Below, one piece after another: positions 17,034 through 25,698 of a DNA stretch of 57,818 nucleotides (positions are counted from its first letter, which is position 1; each line of letters opens with the position of its first letter). The DNA is from an uncultured Oscillospiraceae bacterium (GTDB lineage: Bacteria; Bacillota; Clostridia; Oscillospirales; Oscillospiraceae): assembly GCA_958426425.1 (NCBI GenBank), contig CATZYY010000003.1, positions 1 to 57,818 on the forward strand, given 5' to 3'. The position numbers were made by a program, and so were the translations under genes. The notes beneath the pieces are model-generated. The model was not told where the DNA came from and searched no databases. It was given only the letters and a program-made list of their open reading frames with translations.

Positions 17034-17414
17034 TCAATCTGGTGTTGGGAACGTCTTCCGCACTGCCTGGCTGCCGATGATGACAGACAGCACTTCCGCC
17101 GCCTCCGTTCCCGGATTTTCCAGGCGGTGAATCTCTCCGCCGGCCGTGAAGGTGGCGTCCCCTGCCTTCAGACGCTGCTCCTCCCCGGGAGCGCCCGTGA
17201 GGATTTCCCCTTTCAGCACATAATAGATCTCTGCATCCTCCGTGTGGTCATGCAGGCCAAAGGTCACCCCCGGCGGGATGGTGATGACGCCGCACAGAGA
17301 TGCCTTCCCGGCCAAGTCCGACGCCTCCAGAAAATGCCGGACTGTGACGGCGCCCTTTCCGCCGCAGACATTCTCCCGGTTCTCTGTGCGCTGATCTTCC
17401 AGTTTTCTGATCAT
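17034..17414 (-). CDS. Small single-domain cupin protein
   Basis: A 126-residue RmlC-like beta barrel. The first cupin motif has metal-ligand candidates in LHDHTEDAEIYYVLKGE (two His, one Glu) and the second in GGEIHRLEN (His). The protein has no signal peptide. Such one-domain cupins act as isomerases, lyases or ligand binders; the sequence does not say which. It follows the symporter gene by 40 nt in the acid-metabolism operon and could process or sense the imported substrate. Confidence 0.85.
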   Translation of the reverse strand: MIRKLEDQRTENRENVCGGKGAVTVRHFLEASDLAGKASLCGVITIPPGVTFGLHDHTEDAEIYYVLKGEILTGAPGEEQRLKAGDATFTAGGEIHRLENPGTEAAEVLSVIIGSQAVRKTFPTPD

Positions 17415-17454
17415 GGCTTCCTCCTATGCAGTTTCTGCGGTCCGGCACACGGAC

Positions 17455-18969
17455 TCACTGCGCGCTCTTGGCAGCGCGGGCTTTTGCCCGGGCCGCCTTC
17501 ATCTCCGCACGGGTGGGCGGCAGGAACTCCTTGTTGTCAGGCTTGGTGCAGAGGCTTACGATGATCATGACGATGCCGCTGGCAAACATTCCCGTCACAC
17601 CCGGCGTCAGCGGCAGGGGATGGGTCCAGAGCCCCACAAACGGGCCGATATCAATGATGAATCCGACCAGCATCCCCCAGAAGGCTCCGGCCTTTGTGGC
17701 GCGGCGCCAGCGGAAGCCCAGCAGCAGCGGGAATGTGATGCAGGCAGCCATGAGTCCCCAGGCCTGCGCTGCGAGATCCACGATCACGCCCGGCGGGTCC
17801 AGTGCGATGGCGGCGCTGAGAACGGTCAGAATCACCACGGCGATCTGGCTGTATACCACGCCTTTCTTCCCCTCGATGTTCACGTGCAGCAGATCGGCCA
17901 TCACGTCCTTGACCAGAGAGCTGGCGGCGGAGAACATCAGTGCGGCGCCGGTGGACATGATGCACGCCAGACAGGCGGCCACCACCAGGCCGGCGGCCAG
18001 GGGAGAGCCGTAATTTGCCAGGAACACGGGCATCACGGTGTCCGTCGCCTCAATGAACGGCATCCGGCCCTGGGCGGTCTCGTTCATCATGAACATGCCG
18101 GCCACCGGCACGAAGCAGATGATGGTATAGGAGATCGTGGCCATCAGCAGGCACTTGGGATACAGCTTGTGGTCCTTGATCTGCACGAACTTGATGACGG
18201 CAGCGGGGTTGCCCATCATACCGATGCTGTAAATGAAGGTAAAGCCCAGGAACGTCCACAGGGGAACCGAGTCGTTCAGCACGGAGACGTTGCCGATGTC
18301 GATTGCCGCCATGTTCAGATTTAACTGCGTGAATCCGCCGCTGAGGTACAGCGCCAGAATGATCACATACAGGCTGGCCGCCATGGCAATGAACATCTGG
18401 ACCACGCTGACCAGGGCGTTGCTGCTGTTGCCGCCCAGGATCATGTACAGCAGGGTGACGATCACGCCGATGATCACCGCCACCCGGTAATCTATTCCCG
18501 TCAGGCCGGAGAAGAGGTTGCCGATGGAGACCCACTGGGCCATGCCGTAGAACAGGTTCCCCAGCAGGATGGTGGGGATCAGGATGTAGCGCAGCCGCTT
18601 ATCGTGGAAGATGTCCACCAGGATCTCGGTGATGGTGGTGCAGCGGTGATGCTCGCTGTAATGGCGCATGGGCTTTGCCAGCAGCAGATTCGCCAGCAGC
18701 ACGCCCACCATGCCGGAGGTCATGCAGATGGCGAACACGATGGGCCATCCCATGGTGTAAGCCTGCCCGGGTACGCCCAGGAACATGGCGCCGCTCATGG
18801 CCGTGCCTACCAGGGAAAAGGCCACCGCCAGGGGAGGCAGCTGGTTTTTCGAGGTGAAATAATCCTCTGCGCTGCTACTTTTCATCTTGCGGGCGGTGAT
18901 GATGCCGGCAGCCACGCAGGCCACCATGTAGACCACTACAACGCCCCACATCTGAATATTATCTGACAT
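17455..18969 (-). CDS. Sodium:solute symporter (SSS family)
   Basis: 504-residue inner-membrane transporter with about 13 hydrophobic helices. The N-terminus matches SSS proteins: EDYFTSKNQLPPLAVAFSLVGTAMSG, then GVPGQAYTMGWP, and the Na+-site-like ACLACIMSTGAALMFSAASS in helix 8. A basic Ala/Lys-rich tail ends the protein. Its place between acyl-CoA dehydrogenases and cupin/LysR suggests uptake of the acid that the cluster activates to a CoA ester. A Na+-type V-ATPase in the same window could supply the gradient. The substrate cannot be read from sequence. Confidence 0.92.
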   Translation of the reverse strand: MSDNIQMWGVVVVYMVACVAAGIITARKMKSSSAEDYFTSKNQLPPLAVAFSLVGTAMSGAMFLGVPGQAYTMGWPIVFAICMTSGMVGVLLANLLLAKPMRHYSEHHRCTTITEILVDIFHDKRLRYILIPTILLGNLFYGMAQWVSIGNLFSGLTGIDYRVAVIIGVIVTLLYMILGGNSSNALVSVVQMFIAMAASLYVIILALYLSGGFTQLNLNMAAIDIGNVSVLNDSVPLWTFLGFTFIYSIGMMGNPAAVIKFVQIKDHKLYPKCLLMATISYTIICFVPVAGMFMMNETAQGRMPFIEATDTVMPVFLANYGSPLAAGLVVAACLACIMSTGAALMFSAASSLVKDVMADLLHVNIEGKKGVVYSQIAVVILTVLSAAIALDPPGVIVDLAAQAWGLMAACITFPLLLGFRWRRATKAGAFWGMLVGFIIDIGPFVGLWTHPLPLTPGVTGMFASGIVMIIVSLCTKPDNKEFLPPTRAEMKAARAKARAAKSAQ

Positions 18970-18987
18970 TTCCGCAAGCCTCCCTTC

Positions 18988-19152
18988 TCATCCGAATGTG
19001 TTGTACCACATCTCAAAGCCTTCGCCGCACTCTTCCTCCACGTGCATTCCCTCGTAAGAGTCCGTCAATCCCACCACGATGGAAAACAGCACGTCAACCG
19101 CCGGCCATACAACCGCCAGGAGGAACGCGCCAACGGTCAATCCCATAATCAT
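18988..19152 (-). CDS. Small membrane accessory protein of the symporter
   Basis: 54 residues: one hydrophobic helix (MGLTVGAFLLAVVWPAVDVL) and an acidic C-terminal tail (MHVEEECGEGFEMWYNTFG). It lies 18 nt before the SSS gene. Small single-helix partners next to SSS transporters are known in Firmicutes, and this fits by size and position. The start is the ATG at 19150-19152 with AAGGAG upstream; an ATG two codons later is an alternative. The longer reading frame upstream lacks a ribosome site. Confidence 0.75.
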   Translation of the reverse strand: MIMGLTVGAFLLAVVWPAVDVLFSIVVGLTDSYEGMHVEEECGEGFEMWYNTFG

Positions 19153-19177
19153 AATCCATTCTCCTTCCCATGCAATA

Positions 19178-20356
19178 TTACTGCCGGTATTTCTTATCCA
19201 GCGATCTTGCAATGATCATCTGCTGAATCTGCGTGGTGCCGTCGAAAATGCAGAAGATCTTGGCATCGCGCATCAGCTTCTCCACAGGATAGTCCTTCAT
19301 GTACCCGTAACCGCCAAAGACCTGAACCGCGTCCACCGCTGTCTGCATGGTGCTCTCCGAGACAAACACCTTGGAGGCGGAGCTGATCGTCCCGATGGGC
19401 TTTCCGGCATCCAGCATCTGCGCGCCCTGATACAGAATGGCCCGGGCCGCCTGAGTGCGGATTTCCATATTGGCCAGCAGGAAGCCCAGGCCCTCATGCT
19501 GGATGATGGGCTTGCCGAAGGCCACGCGGGTCTGCGCGTACCGCACGGACTCCTCCACCGCCCGCTGGGCGATGCCCAGGCAGTAGGCCATGCCGCAGAT
19601 CCGCGCCTCATCCAGCGTGCTCATCGCCTCGCCGAAGCCGCGGCCCACCTCGCCGATCACATGGTCCTCGGGCACGCGGACATCGTCGAAGATGACATCG
19701 GCGGTGGCGGAGAGCTTCAGACCCATCTTGTTCTCCATCTTGCCGATCTGCACGCCCCGGTCCTTCTCCACCAGGAAGGCCGTCATGCCCTTTCCGGCGC
19801 TCTTGGACTTGTCTGTCCATGCGATGACGATGAAGTGGTCCGCATACGGCGCATTGGTAATAAAGCATTTTCTGCCGTTGATGACCCACTCCTTCGCCGC
19901 CTCGTCATAAGTCGCGGTGGCGCGGATCGCGGCGGCATCGGAGCCAGCGCTGGGCTCTGTCAGGCAGAACGCCCCCAGCGACTCGCCAGCAATCAGGCGG
20001 TCCGCCCAGGCCTGCTTATCCGCATCCGGGATGTGGCTGCGCTCGATATGCTCAAAAGTCATCATGGTGCAGGCGTTGAAGTTGAAGGCAAAACCGGCGT
20101 CCACCTTGGACATCTCCTCCAAAATCAGGCTCTTCGTCACGTGGTTAAAGCCGAGACCGCCCCATTTCTCCGGAATCGTCATGCCGCAGTAGCCGGCGTC
20201 TGCCAGGGTCTTCAAAACGTCCAGGGGAAAGCCGCCCAGGCCGTTGTTCTCATGCTCCAGCTCCTCCAGCCGGGGGGCCAGCTCCTTCTCCAGGATCAGC
20301 CGCGCCTGCTCGGCGAATTCCGCCTGTTCCTCTGTTGCGAACGGATATTCCACCAT
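19178..20356 (-). CDS. Acyl-CoA dehydrogenase, tandem copy 2
   Basis: 392 residues, FAD-dependent. It shows CLTEPSAGSDAAAIRATA, KMGLKLSATADVIFDDV, VQVFGGYGYMKDYPVEKLMRDAKI and the C-terminus IFDGTTQIQQMI. The residue that is Glu (catalytic base) in short- and medium-chain dehydrogenases is Asp here (FDGT instead of YEGT). It begins MVEYPFATEEQ, nearly the same as its neighbour MVEYRFATQEQ, so the pair arose by duplication. It is 20 nt downstream of copy 1. The two may form a heteromer or act on successive intermediates. Confidence 0.92.
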   Translation of the reverse strand: MVEYPFATEEQAEFAEQARLILEKELAPRLEELEHENNGLGGFPLDVLKTLADAGYCGMTIPEKWGGLGFNHVTKSLILEEMSKVDAGFAFNFNACTMMTFEHIERSHIPDADKQAWADRLIAGESLGAFCLTEPSAGSDAAAIRATATYDEAAKEWVINGRKCFITNAPYADHFIVIAWTDKSKSAGKGMTAFLVEKDRGVQIGKMENKMGLKLSATADVIFDDVRVPEDHVIGEVGRGFGEAMSTLDEARICGMAYCLGIAQRAVEESVRYAQTRVAFGKPIIQHEGLGFLLANMEIRTQAARAILYQGAQMLDAGKPIGTISSASKVFVSESTMQTAVDAVQVFGGYGYMKDYPVEKLMRDAKIFCIFDGTTQIQQMIIARSLDKKYRQ

Positions 20357-20376
20357 CGTGGTTCGATACCTCCTTT

Positions 20377-21555
20377 TTACTGTTTGTACTTCTTTTCCAG
20401 CATCTTGCCCAGAATGTGCTTCTGCACCTGGGTCGTCCCGTCGAAGATGCAGAAAATCTTGGCGTCCCGGGCCAGCTTTTCCACCGGGTAGTCCTTGGTG
20501 TAGCCATAGCCGCCAAAGACCTGGATGGCGTCCATGGTAGTCTGGACGGTGCTCTCCGCCACAAACGCCTTCACCGTGGCGCTCAGCGTGCCGATGTCAC
20601 GTCCCTCCATGATGCACCGGGCGCCTTCGTAGACCATGGCCCGGGAGGCGTCAATGCGGATCTGCATATCGGCCAGCATGAATGCCAGCCCCTGGTTCTT
20701 GATGATGGGCTTGCCGAACGCCACCCGGGTGTTGGCATAGGCCGCGGCGTAGTCCAGCGCCACCTGGGCCACCCCCAGGGGAAACGCCATCGTGGTGATG
20801 CGGGAGGGATTCAGCTCACTCATGCTGACCCCCCAGCCCTGGCCCACCTCGCCGATGACGTGGTCCTTGGGCACCCGCACATCCTCAAAGATGATCTCCG
20901 ACGTGACGGACAGCTTCAGGCCCATCTTGTTCTCAATGGAGCCCACCTTCGGCCCCCGCTCCTTTTCCACCAGGAAAGCCGTCATCTTCTTGCTGGTGCT
21001 GGCGCCTTTGTCGGTCACGGCAAAGACCACGAAGAAGTCCGCCAGGGGGCCGTTGGTCACGAACATCTTGTTTCCGTTGATGACCCACTCTTCGGCCTGT
21101 TCATCATAGACCGCCGTGGTCTTGATGTTGGCGGCATCGGAGCCGGCCTGGGCCTCCGTCAGGCAGAAACCGCCCACCACCTCGCCGGCCAGCATGCGGT
21201 CTGCCCACCGCTGCTTGTCATCATCCGGAATATGAGACTTCTCGATAAAGCCGAACTTGCTGCCGGCCGCGCAGTAGAGATTGAACGCAAAGCCCACATC
21301 CACCTTGGACATCTCCTCGTAGATCAGGCACTGCGTCACAAGGTCCAGGCCCAGGCCGCCCCACTTTTCCGGGACGTCCAGGCCGCAGTAGCCGGCCGCG
21401 CCCAGGGTCCGCATCACGTCCAGGGGGAACTCCCCCCGTCCGTCGTTGGCGTGCTCCAGCTCCGCGATGCGGGGGCGCAGTTCTTTTTCCAGAATCCTGC
21501 GGGCCTCCTCGGCAATCTCCTTCTGTTCCTGGGTCGCAAAACGATATTCCACCAT
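20377..21555 (-). CDS. Acyl-CoA dehydrogenase, tandem copy 1
   Basis: 392 residues, paralogous to the following gene. FAD and substrate motifs are CLTEAQAGSDAANIKTTA, KMGLKLSVTSEIIFEDV and QVFGGYGYTKDYPVEKLARD. The C-terminal IFDGTTQVQ again has Asp at the usual catalytic Glu position. The binding-pocket segment differs from copy 2 (FNLYCAAGSKFGFIEKSHIPD versus FNFNACTMMTFEHIERSHIPD), which suggests different acyl specificity. It is 19 nt after the crotonase gene. Electrons probably pass to the EtfAB encoded at 13.9-15.7 kb. Confidence 0.92.
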   Translation of the reverse strand: MVEYRFATQEQKEIAEEARRILEKELRPRIAELEHANDGRGEFPLDVMRTLGAAGYCGLDVPEKWGGLGLDLVTQCLIYEEMSKVDVGFAFNLYCAAGSKFGFIEKSHIPDDDKQRWADRMLAGEVVGGFCLTEAQAGSDAANIKTTAVYDEQAEEWVINGNKMFVTNGPLADFFVVFAVTDKGASTSKKMTAFLVEKERGPKVGSIENKMGLKLSVTSEIIFEDVRVPKDHVIGEVGQGWGVSMSELNPSRITTMAFPLGVAQVALDYAAAYANTRVAFGKPIIKNQGLAFMLADMQIRIDASRAMVYEGARCIMEGRDIGTLSATVKAFVAESTVQTTMDAIQVFGGYGYTKDYPVEKLARDAKIFCIFDGTTQVQKHILGKMLEKKYKQ

Positions 21556-21574
21556 CTGCTATGCCCTCCTGTGC

Positions 21575-22390
21575 TTATTCGTTTTCAAAGACAGGGTCTC
21601 GCTTTTCGTTGAACGCGCGCATGCCCTCCGCGAAATCCCGGGTGGACTGCATCACGCTGGCAATCAGCCGCTCCTGCTCCAGACAGGCCTCCAGGGACAT
21701 GTCCTCGGCCTGGTTGCAGAGGATCTTGGCATACCGGACGGCCTGGGGCGCCTGCTTGATCATATAGCCCAGTAGCTCCTCACAGGCGGGGATCAACGCC
21801 TCCGGCTCCACCACCTTGCTGACAAAGCCCAGCTCCTTGGCCTCCTCCGCCTTGAAATGCCGGCCGGTGAAGATCATCTCCTTGGCCTGGGCGACGCCCA
21901 GGACGCGCACGGCCCGGCTTGGGCCGGTATAGCCGGGAATGCCGCCCAGATGTACCTCGGGGAAGCCGATCTTGGCCTTTGTGCTGGCGATGCGGAAGTC
22001 ACAGCACAGGGACAGCTCCGCTCCGCCGCCCAGGGCGTAGCCGTTGATTGCCGCCACCGTCGGGCACCGGAACGCGGCGATCTTATTCATGGTGTTATGG
22101 ACAAAGACCAGCTGCTCATGTTTGGCCACCGGCGGAATCTCCGCAGGATTCGTACACTTCAGCTTGGGGTCTGCCAGGTCAGCGCCTGCCACGAAGCTGC
22201 GTCCCGCGCCGGTGAAAATCACGCCCAGCACATCGTCATCCTGGCTCATGGTGTCCAGAAGCTCGTTCAGGGAGTTGAAGATGTCCAGACTCAGCGCATT
22301 CAATGTCTTGGGATTGTCAAATGTCAGGTAGGCAATGTGGTTCTTCTTTTCGAAATGGATCACACCGGGATATTCAGCTCTGTATTCCAT
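21575..22390 (-). CDS. Enoyl-CoA hydratase/isomerase (crotonase family)
   Basis: 271 residues, crotonase fold. The oxyanion-hole region (VIFTGAGRSFVAGADL) and both hydratase glutamates (GGGAELSLCCD and GFPEVHLGGIPG) are present, so water addition to, or removal from, an enoyl-CoA is likely. The start is the ATG at 22388-22390 with AAGGAGCG upstream; the preceding TTG is less likely. It sits between the CoA transferase and the tandem dehydrogenases, as in beta-oxidation-like or carnitine-type pathways. Confidence 0.9.
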   Translation of the reverse strand: MEYRAEYPGVIHFEKKNHIAYLTFDNPKTLNALSLDIFNSLNELLDTMSQDDDVLGVIFTGAGRSFVAGADLADPKLKCTNPAEIPPVAKHEQLVFVHNTMNKIAAFRCPTVAAINGYALGGGAELSLCCDFRIASTKAKIGFPEVHLGGIPGYTGPSRAVRVLGVAQAKEMIFTGRHFKAEEAKELGFVSKVVEPEALIPACEELLGYMIKQAPQAVRYAKILCNQAEDMSLEACLEQERLIASVMQSTRDFAEGMRAFNEKRDPVFENE

Positions 22391-22466
22391 CAATATCGCT
22401 CCTTTTCATACCGGGGCAGACCGGCTGCCCCCGGCGCAATGACTGCCGGATCAGATGGGGCCGCTC

Positions 22467-23654
22467 TCAGCAGACCACCGTCACGCCCTTGTCCACCATG
22501 GCCTGGATCTCTGCGTCGGTATAGCCCACGCCCTTCAGAATCTCCACCGTATGTTCGCCCAGCTTGGGGGCGCGCTGGAAGTCCGAGGCGTTGTTCTCGC
22601 CGTTGAAGGACAGCGGAGAGGCCGGCAGCTTGACGGCCTTTCCGGCATAGGGACCGTCGGAGAAGACCCAGTCGAAGAAGTAGTTGTTCTCCAGCGCCTG
22701 GGGATCGTTGACACAGTCCACGGAGCCCTGGCACTTCTGCACGGCAATGTCAATGGCGGAGAGAGCCTCCACCGCCTCGTCAGAGGTCATCTTGGCGAAT
22801 GCCTCGTCCAAGATTTTCACCAGCTCCGGCGCTTTGTCCAGGCGGGTGTCGTCGATGCTCTTCCACCGGGGATCTCCCACCAGGTCTTTGCGGCCCACAG
22901 CCTCCAGCAGCTTCCAGAAGTGGCGGTCGAACTGGTTGTCAAACATGATGATCCACTCCCCGTCCTTGCACCGATAGGTGTTTGCCAGGGCCTCTCTGGG
23001 GGCGGTGCGGGTCTTCTGGTACTCCTCGCCGAACTGGGCGTTGACGTTCTGGAACGCGTTGAGGTAGCATGCCTCCGCGTAGATGGAGGTGTTGATCTCG
23101 CAGCCCTCGCCGGTCTTTTCCCGGTGATACAGGGCAGCGCAGATGCCGGAGGCCAGAACCTCGCCCACAGCCTCGTCCGCCACGCCCTGGGGCGAGACGC
23201 AGATGCTTCCCTTTTCCGCCATATCCCGCAGGAGACCGCCTCTGGCCCAGAATGCGGTGACATCGTAGGCCGGTGCATCCTTCAGCGGTCCCTTGGGGCC
23301 CCAGCCCATCAAAAAGGCGTAGATGATCCGGGGATTGATCTTCTTCAATTCCTCATAGGTCAGGCCGTTGTGGACCAGCGCCTTTGCGCGGTAGTTGCTC
23401 AGGAACACATCGGCGCTTTTGATGATGCGGAGCATCGCTTCCTTTCCCGCAGGGTCCTTGATGTTGAGGGGCATGCTCTTTTTGCCGTTGCTCCAGAAAT
23501 CGTAATAGGTGGTCATCCACCGGGTCGTTGCTCCGGTAACCGGCTCCAGGGCAATCACCTCAGCGCCATACTCGGCCAGCAGCTTGGAGCAGGACGGACC
23601 TGCCGCGGCGATTCCAAAGTCAACAACGCGGACCCCTTCCAGTGTCTTCAACAT
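22467..23654 (-). CDS. CaiB/BaiF-type (class III) CoA transferase
   Basis: 395 residues. It moves CoA between two carboxylic acids through an aspartyl-CoA intermediate. The N-terminal GVRVVDFGIAAAGPSCSKLLAEYGAEVI and the segment GVADEAVGEVLASGICAALYH hold the family signatures; the Asp near residue 160 is the expected catalytic residue. The ATG at 23652-23654 has a perfect GGAGGAG upstream and is chosen over a start nine codons earlier. It is the first gene of the operon that runs to LysR, and its promoter carries the shared 43-bp box. A separate AMP ligase upstream could prime the cycle with ATP, after which the transferase would conserve the CoA. Confidence 0.92.
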   Translation of the reverse strand: MLKTLEGVRVVDFGIAAAGPSCSKLLAEYGAEVIALEPVTGATTRWMTTYYDFWSNGKKSMPLNIKDPAGKEAMLRIIKSADVFLSNYRAKALVHNGLTYEELKKINPRIIYAFLMGWGPKGPLKDAPAYDVTAFWARGGLLRDMAEKGSICVSPQGVADEAVGEVLASGICAALYHREKTGEGCEINTSIYAEACYLNAFQNVNAQFGEEYQKTRTAPREALANTYRCKDGEWIIMFDNQFDRHFWKLLEAVGRKDLVGDPRWKSIDDTRLDKAPELVKILDEAFAKMTSDEAVEALSAIDIAVQKCQGSVDCVNDPQALENNYFFDWVFSDGPYAGKAVKLPASPLSFNGENNASDFQRAPKLGEHTVEILKGVGYTDAEIQAMVDKGVTVVC

Positions 23655-23755
23655 ATAAGCTCCTCCTCGATACGAATTCAAATCCCGGCACGGTTTATCG
23701 TTATTTGTTTAACAAATTTTAGGACAAACCACTCTCTGCCTGAACTCTTGCAACT

Positions 23756-23824
23756 ATCATAGCGCAGCGGAAAAAAGAATGGAAATAAGAATCCTTTCTG
23801 CGCATTATAACGAAACGCTTATAT
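23756..23824 (-). promoter_or_regulatory. LysR-type regulatory box and -10 of the CoA-transferase operon
   Basis: GAAATAAGAA (23782-23791), 13 nt, TTATAACGAAA (23805-23815), 4 nt, TATAT (23820-23824). A minus-strand -10 TATGAT lies at 23756-23761, 20 nt from the box. Layout is identical to the boxes at 15811-15853 and 25725-25767. Confidence 0.75.
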
Positions 23825-23863
23825 AAAACGAGTTATTTTTTCGTTAATTTGCATAAATTTGCA

Positions 23864-23904
23864 AGCACAGAAAGCCGAGCTGTCCGCTCGGCTTTTCCGT
23901 GCTT
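23864..23904 (-). terminator. Terminator of the CoA ligase gene
   Basis: Perfect 10-bp core stem 23871-23880 with 23886-23895 (AAAGCCGAGC) and a 5-nt loop, extended by outer GCAC/GTGC pairs. It lies directly after the ligase stop and insulates it from the downstream CoA-transferase promoter. Confidence 0.7.
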
Positions 23905-23921
23905 TGAGGAATCGCTGATGT

Positions 23922-25637
23922 TCAGTCCAAAGCGCCTGAGTCCTGCTGCAGATGCTGCTGGGCCAGCTGCCGGAGCTTGGATTTCTGCACCTTTCCTGAC
24001 ACCGGTGTCCGGGGCCAGGTGCCGGAGTCCGAGGGAATCAGGACCTTTGGAACCTGATATGCCGCCAGATTCTGCTGGCAGAACTGCTGGATTTCGCCGC
24101 GCACCTGCTCAAACGGTCTGTAGGTATCCAAAAACGCCACGCCGATCTCGCCGTGCTTGGGGTCCGGGACGCCCACGGTCTCCACCGCCCGCACGGCCGG
24201 GCATTTGCTGATGACGCTGTCAATAAACTGGGGAGAGACGTTTTCACCGTTGATCTTATAGACATCACTGAGGCGACCCTCAAAGGTCAGGTAGCCAGCC
24301 TCGTCCATCCGGCAAATGTCCTGGGTTTTGAACCACCCCTCCTCATCAAATGCCTGCTTTGTCGCCTGTGGATCCCGGTAGTAACCTTTTGTGACTGTTT
24401 TTCCGTAACAGCGCAACTCCCCACTGCTCCCCGGCAGCACCGGATGGCCCGTCTCTGGGTCACAGATCTTAATCAGGAGCTGGGGAGTGTCTGAATCCCA
24501 CTCCACCCCAGGCTTTACTCGTCCGTGGCAGACCGCCACGCGGCTAGGATCATCCAAGGGTGAGATCATGGAAGTGGTGGAACCACACTCCGTCATGCCG
24601 TAGCCTGTGGTAACATCCTGGATGCCGAACGCCTCCCGGACGGCTCCCCAGAGCCACTGGGGACAGATAGAGGCCCAGTACGCTGCATGCAGTGCCGGAA
24701 AGTCCTCCGGCCTTGGGTCACCCTTGCTCAATAGATCCATCATGATGACTGTTACACAGATGATATCGTTCGCTTCAAACTGCTTCATCAGCCGCAGGCC
24801 GCATTGGGAGTTGAACTTTTCCCGCATCATAATGACACTGCCGCCTACCAGCATGGCCGCCATCAGGCCCTCCACATACGCCATCGTATGGAATAAGGGC
24901 GTCGGAACAAAGATCCGACGTCCGATCTCCATTCCCCTGCGGCGGACCGTTCCGAAGGCGCATCGCAATACCATGTCATGGGTGACCATAACTCCCTTGG
25001 GTGAAGATGTGCTACCAGAGGTAAAGAGGATATTAGCAAGGTCTTCAGGGGTCTGCGGCGCAGCAAAGACCTGCCGCCCTTCCCCCAAGGCAAAAAATGC
25101 TTCCCAGTCCATGTACCGCGGATTCTCTTCCTGTCCACAGAGCAATACAACACCCCGTATAGAGGGAAGCCTGTCCAGCAATTCCGGTGGCATTGGTTTC
25201 TGAGTAATCAGCAGTACACACGCTGCGTGCTCCATGATCTCCATCGCTTCTTCAATGCCAGCCGCCGCATGGATGGGCACCCGCACAGCACCGATCTTGG
25301 CCAGGGCAAAAATCAGTTCAACAGCCGCCGGGCAGTTATACATGAGGAGAGCCACATGATCCCCCGATCGGACGCCGGACAGCAACAGACTTGCCGCAAG
25401 CTGGTCGGCCGCCTCCTTGACCTGATGGTATGTCTGTACAGTATCCTCGAACAGAATAAATGGTTGCTCCGCAAAGCGCTCTGCATTTTTTTCGAAGCGC
25501 GTCCAAATGGTCTCCGCCGTCCAAAACGGATACAGAGCACGCAGATCCCGCATCCGCTCTTCATAAGTTCCCAGCATTGCATATTCCCACTTTCCATGGT
25601 GTGGCCTTGCTTTCAGTGTTTGACTTTCCAGAATCAT
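23922..25637 (-). CDS. AMP-forming carboxylic acid:CoA ligase (CaiC-like)
   Basis: Up to 571 residues of the ANL family. It adenylates an acid with ATP and transfers it to CoA. Visible are the P-loop FTSGSTSSPKG, the GYGMTECGS motif, the hinge region GRLSDVYKINGENVSP and the C-terminal catalytic Lys in SGKVQKSKL. The start is uncertain: the ATG at 25637 lacks a good ribosome site, and an internal ATG at 25577 (MLGTYEERM) also fits. It is monocistronic with its own terminator and promoter box, divided from but co-regulated with the CoA-transferase operon. Related enzymes act on carnitine/crotonobetaine, hydroxycinnamates or short-chain acids. Confidence 0.9.
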   Translation of the reverse strand: MILESQTLKARPHHGKWEYAMLGTYEERMRDLRALYPFWTAETIWTRFEKNAERFAEQPFILFEDTVQTYHQVKEAADQLAASLLLSGVRSGDHVALLMYNCPAAVELIFALAKIGAVRVPIHAAAGIEEAMEIMEHAACVLLITQKPMPPELLDRLPSIRGVVLLCGQEENPRYMDWEAFFALGEGRQVFAAPQTPEDLANILFTSGSTSSPKGVMVTHDMVLRCAFGTVRRRGMEIGRRIFVPTPLFHTMAYVEGLMAAMLVGGSVIMMREKFNSQCGLRLMKQFEANDIICVTVIMMDLLSKGDPRPEDFPALHAAYWASICPQWLWGAVREAFGIQDVTTGYGMTECGSTTSMISPLDDPSRVAVCHGRVKPGVEWDSDTPQLLIKICDPETGHPVLPGSSGELRCYGKTVTKGYYRDPQATKQAFDEEGWFKTQDICRMDEAGYLTFEGRLSDVYKINGENVSPQFIDSVISKCPAVRAVETVGVPDPKHGEIGVAFLDTYRPFEQVRGEIQQFCQQNLAAYQVPKVLIPSDSGTWPRTPVSGKVQKSKLRQLAQQHLQQDSGALD

Positions 25638-25698
25638 GTCCGGTAATCAATGATAGTTTCACTGATTTTGCTTACCATAATTGCGATACCTTGCTAAA

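Noticed and set aside
12722..25637. Direct assignment as a carnitine (cai) or caffeate (car) operon
   Set aside because: Enzyme classes overlap with both systems, but transporter type and gene set differ; substrate cannot be decided from sequence.
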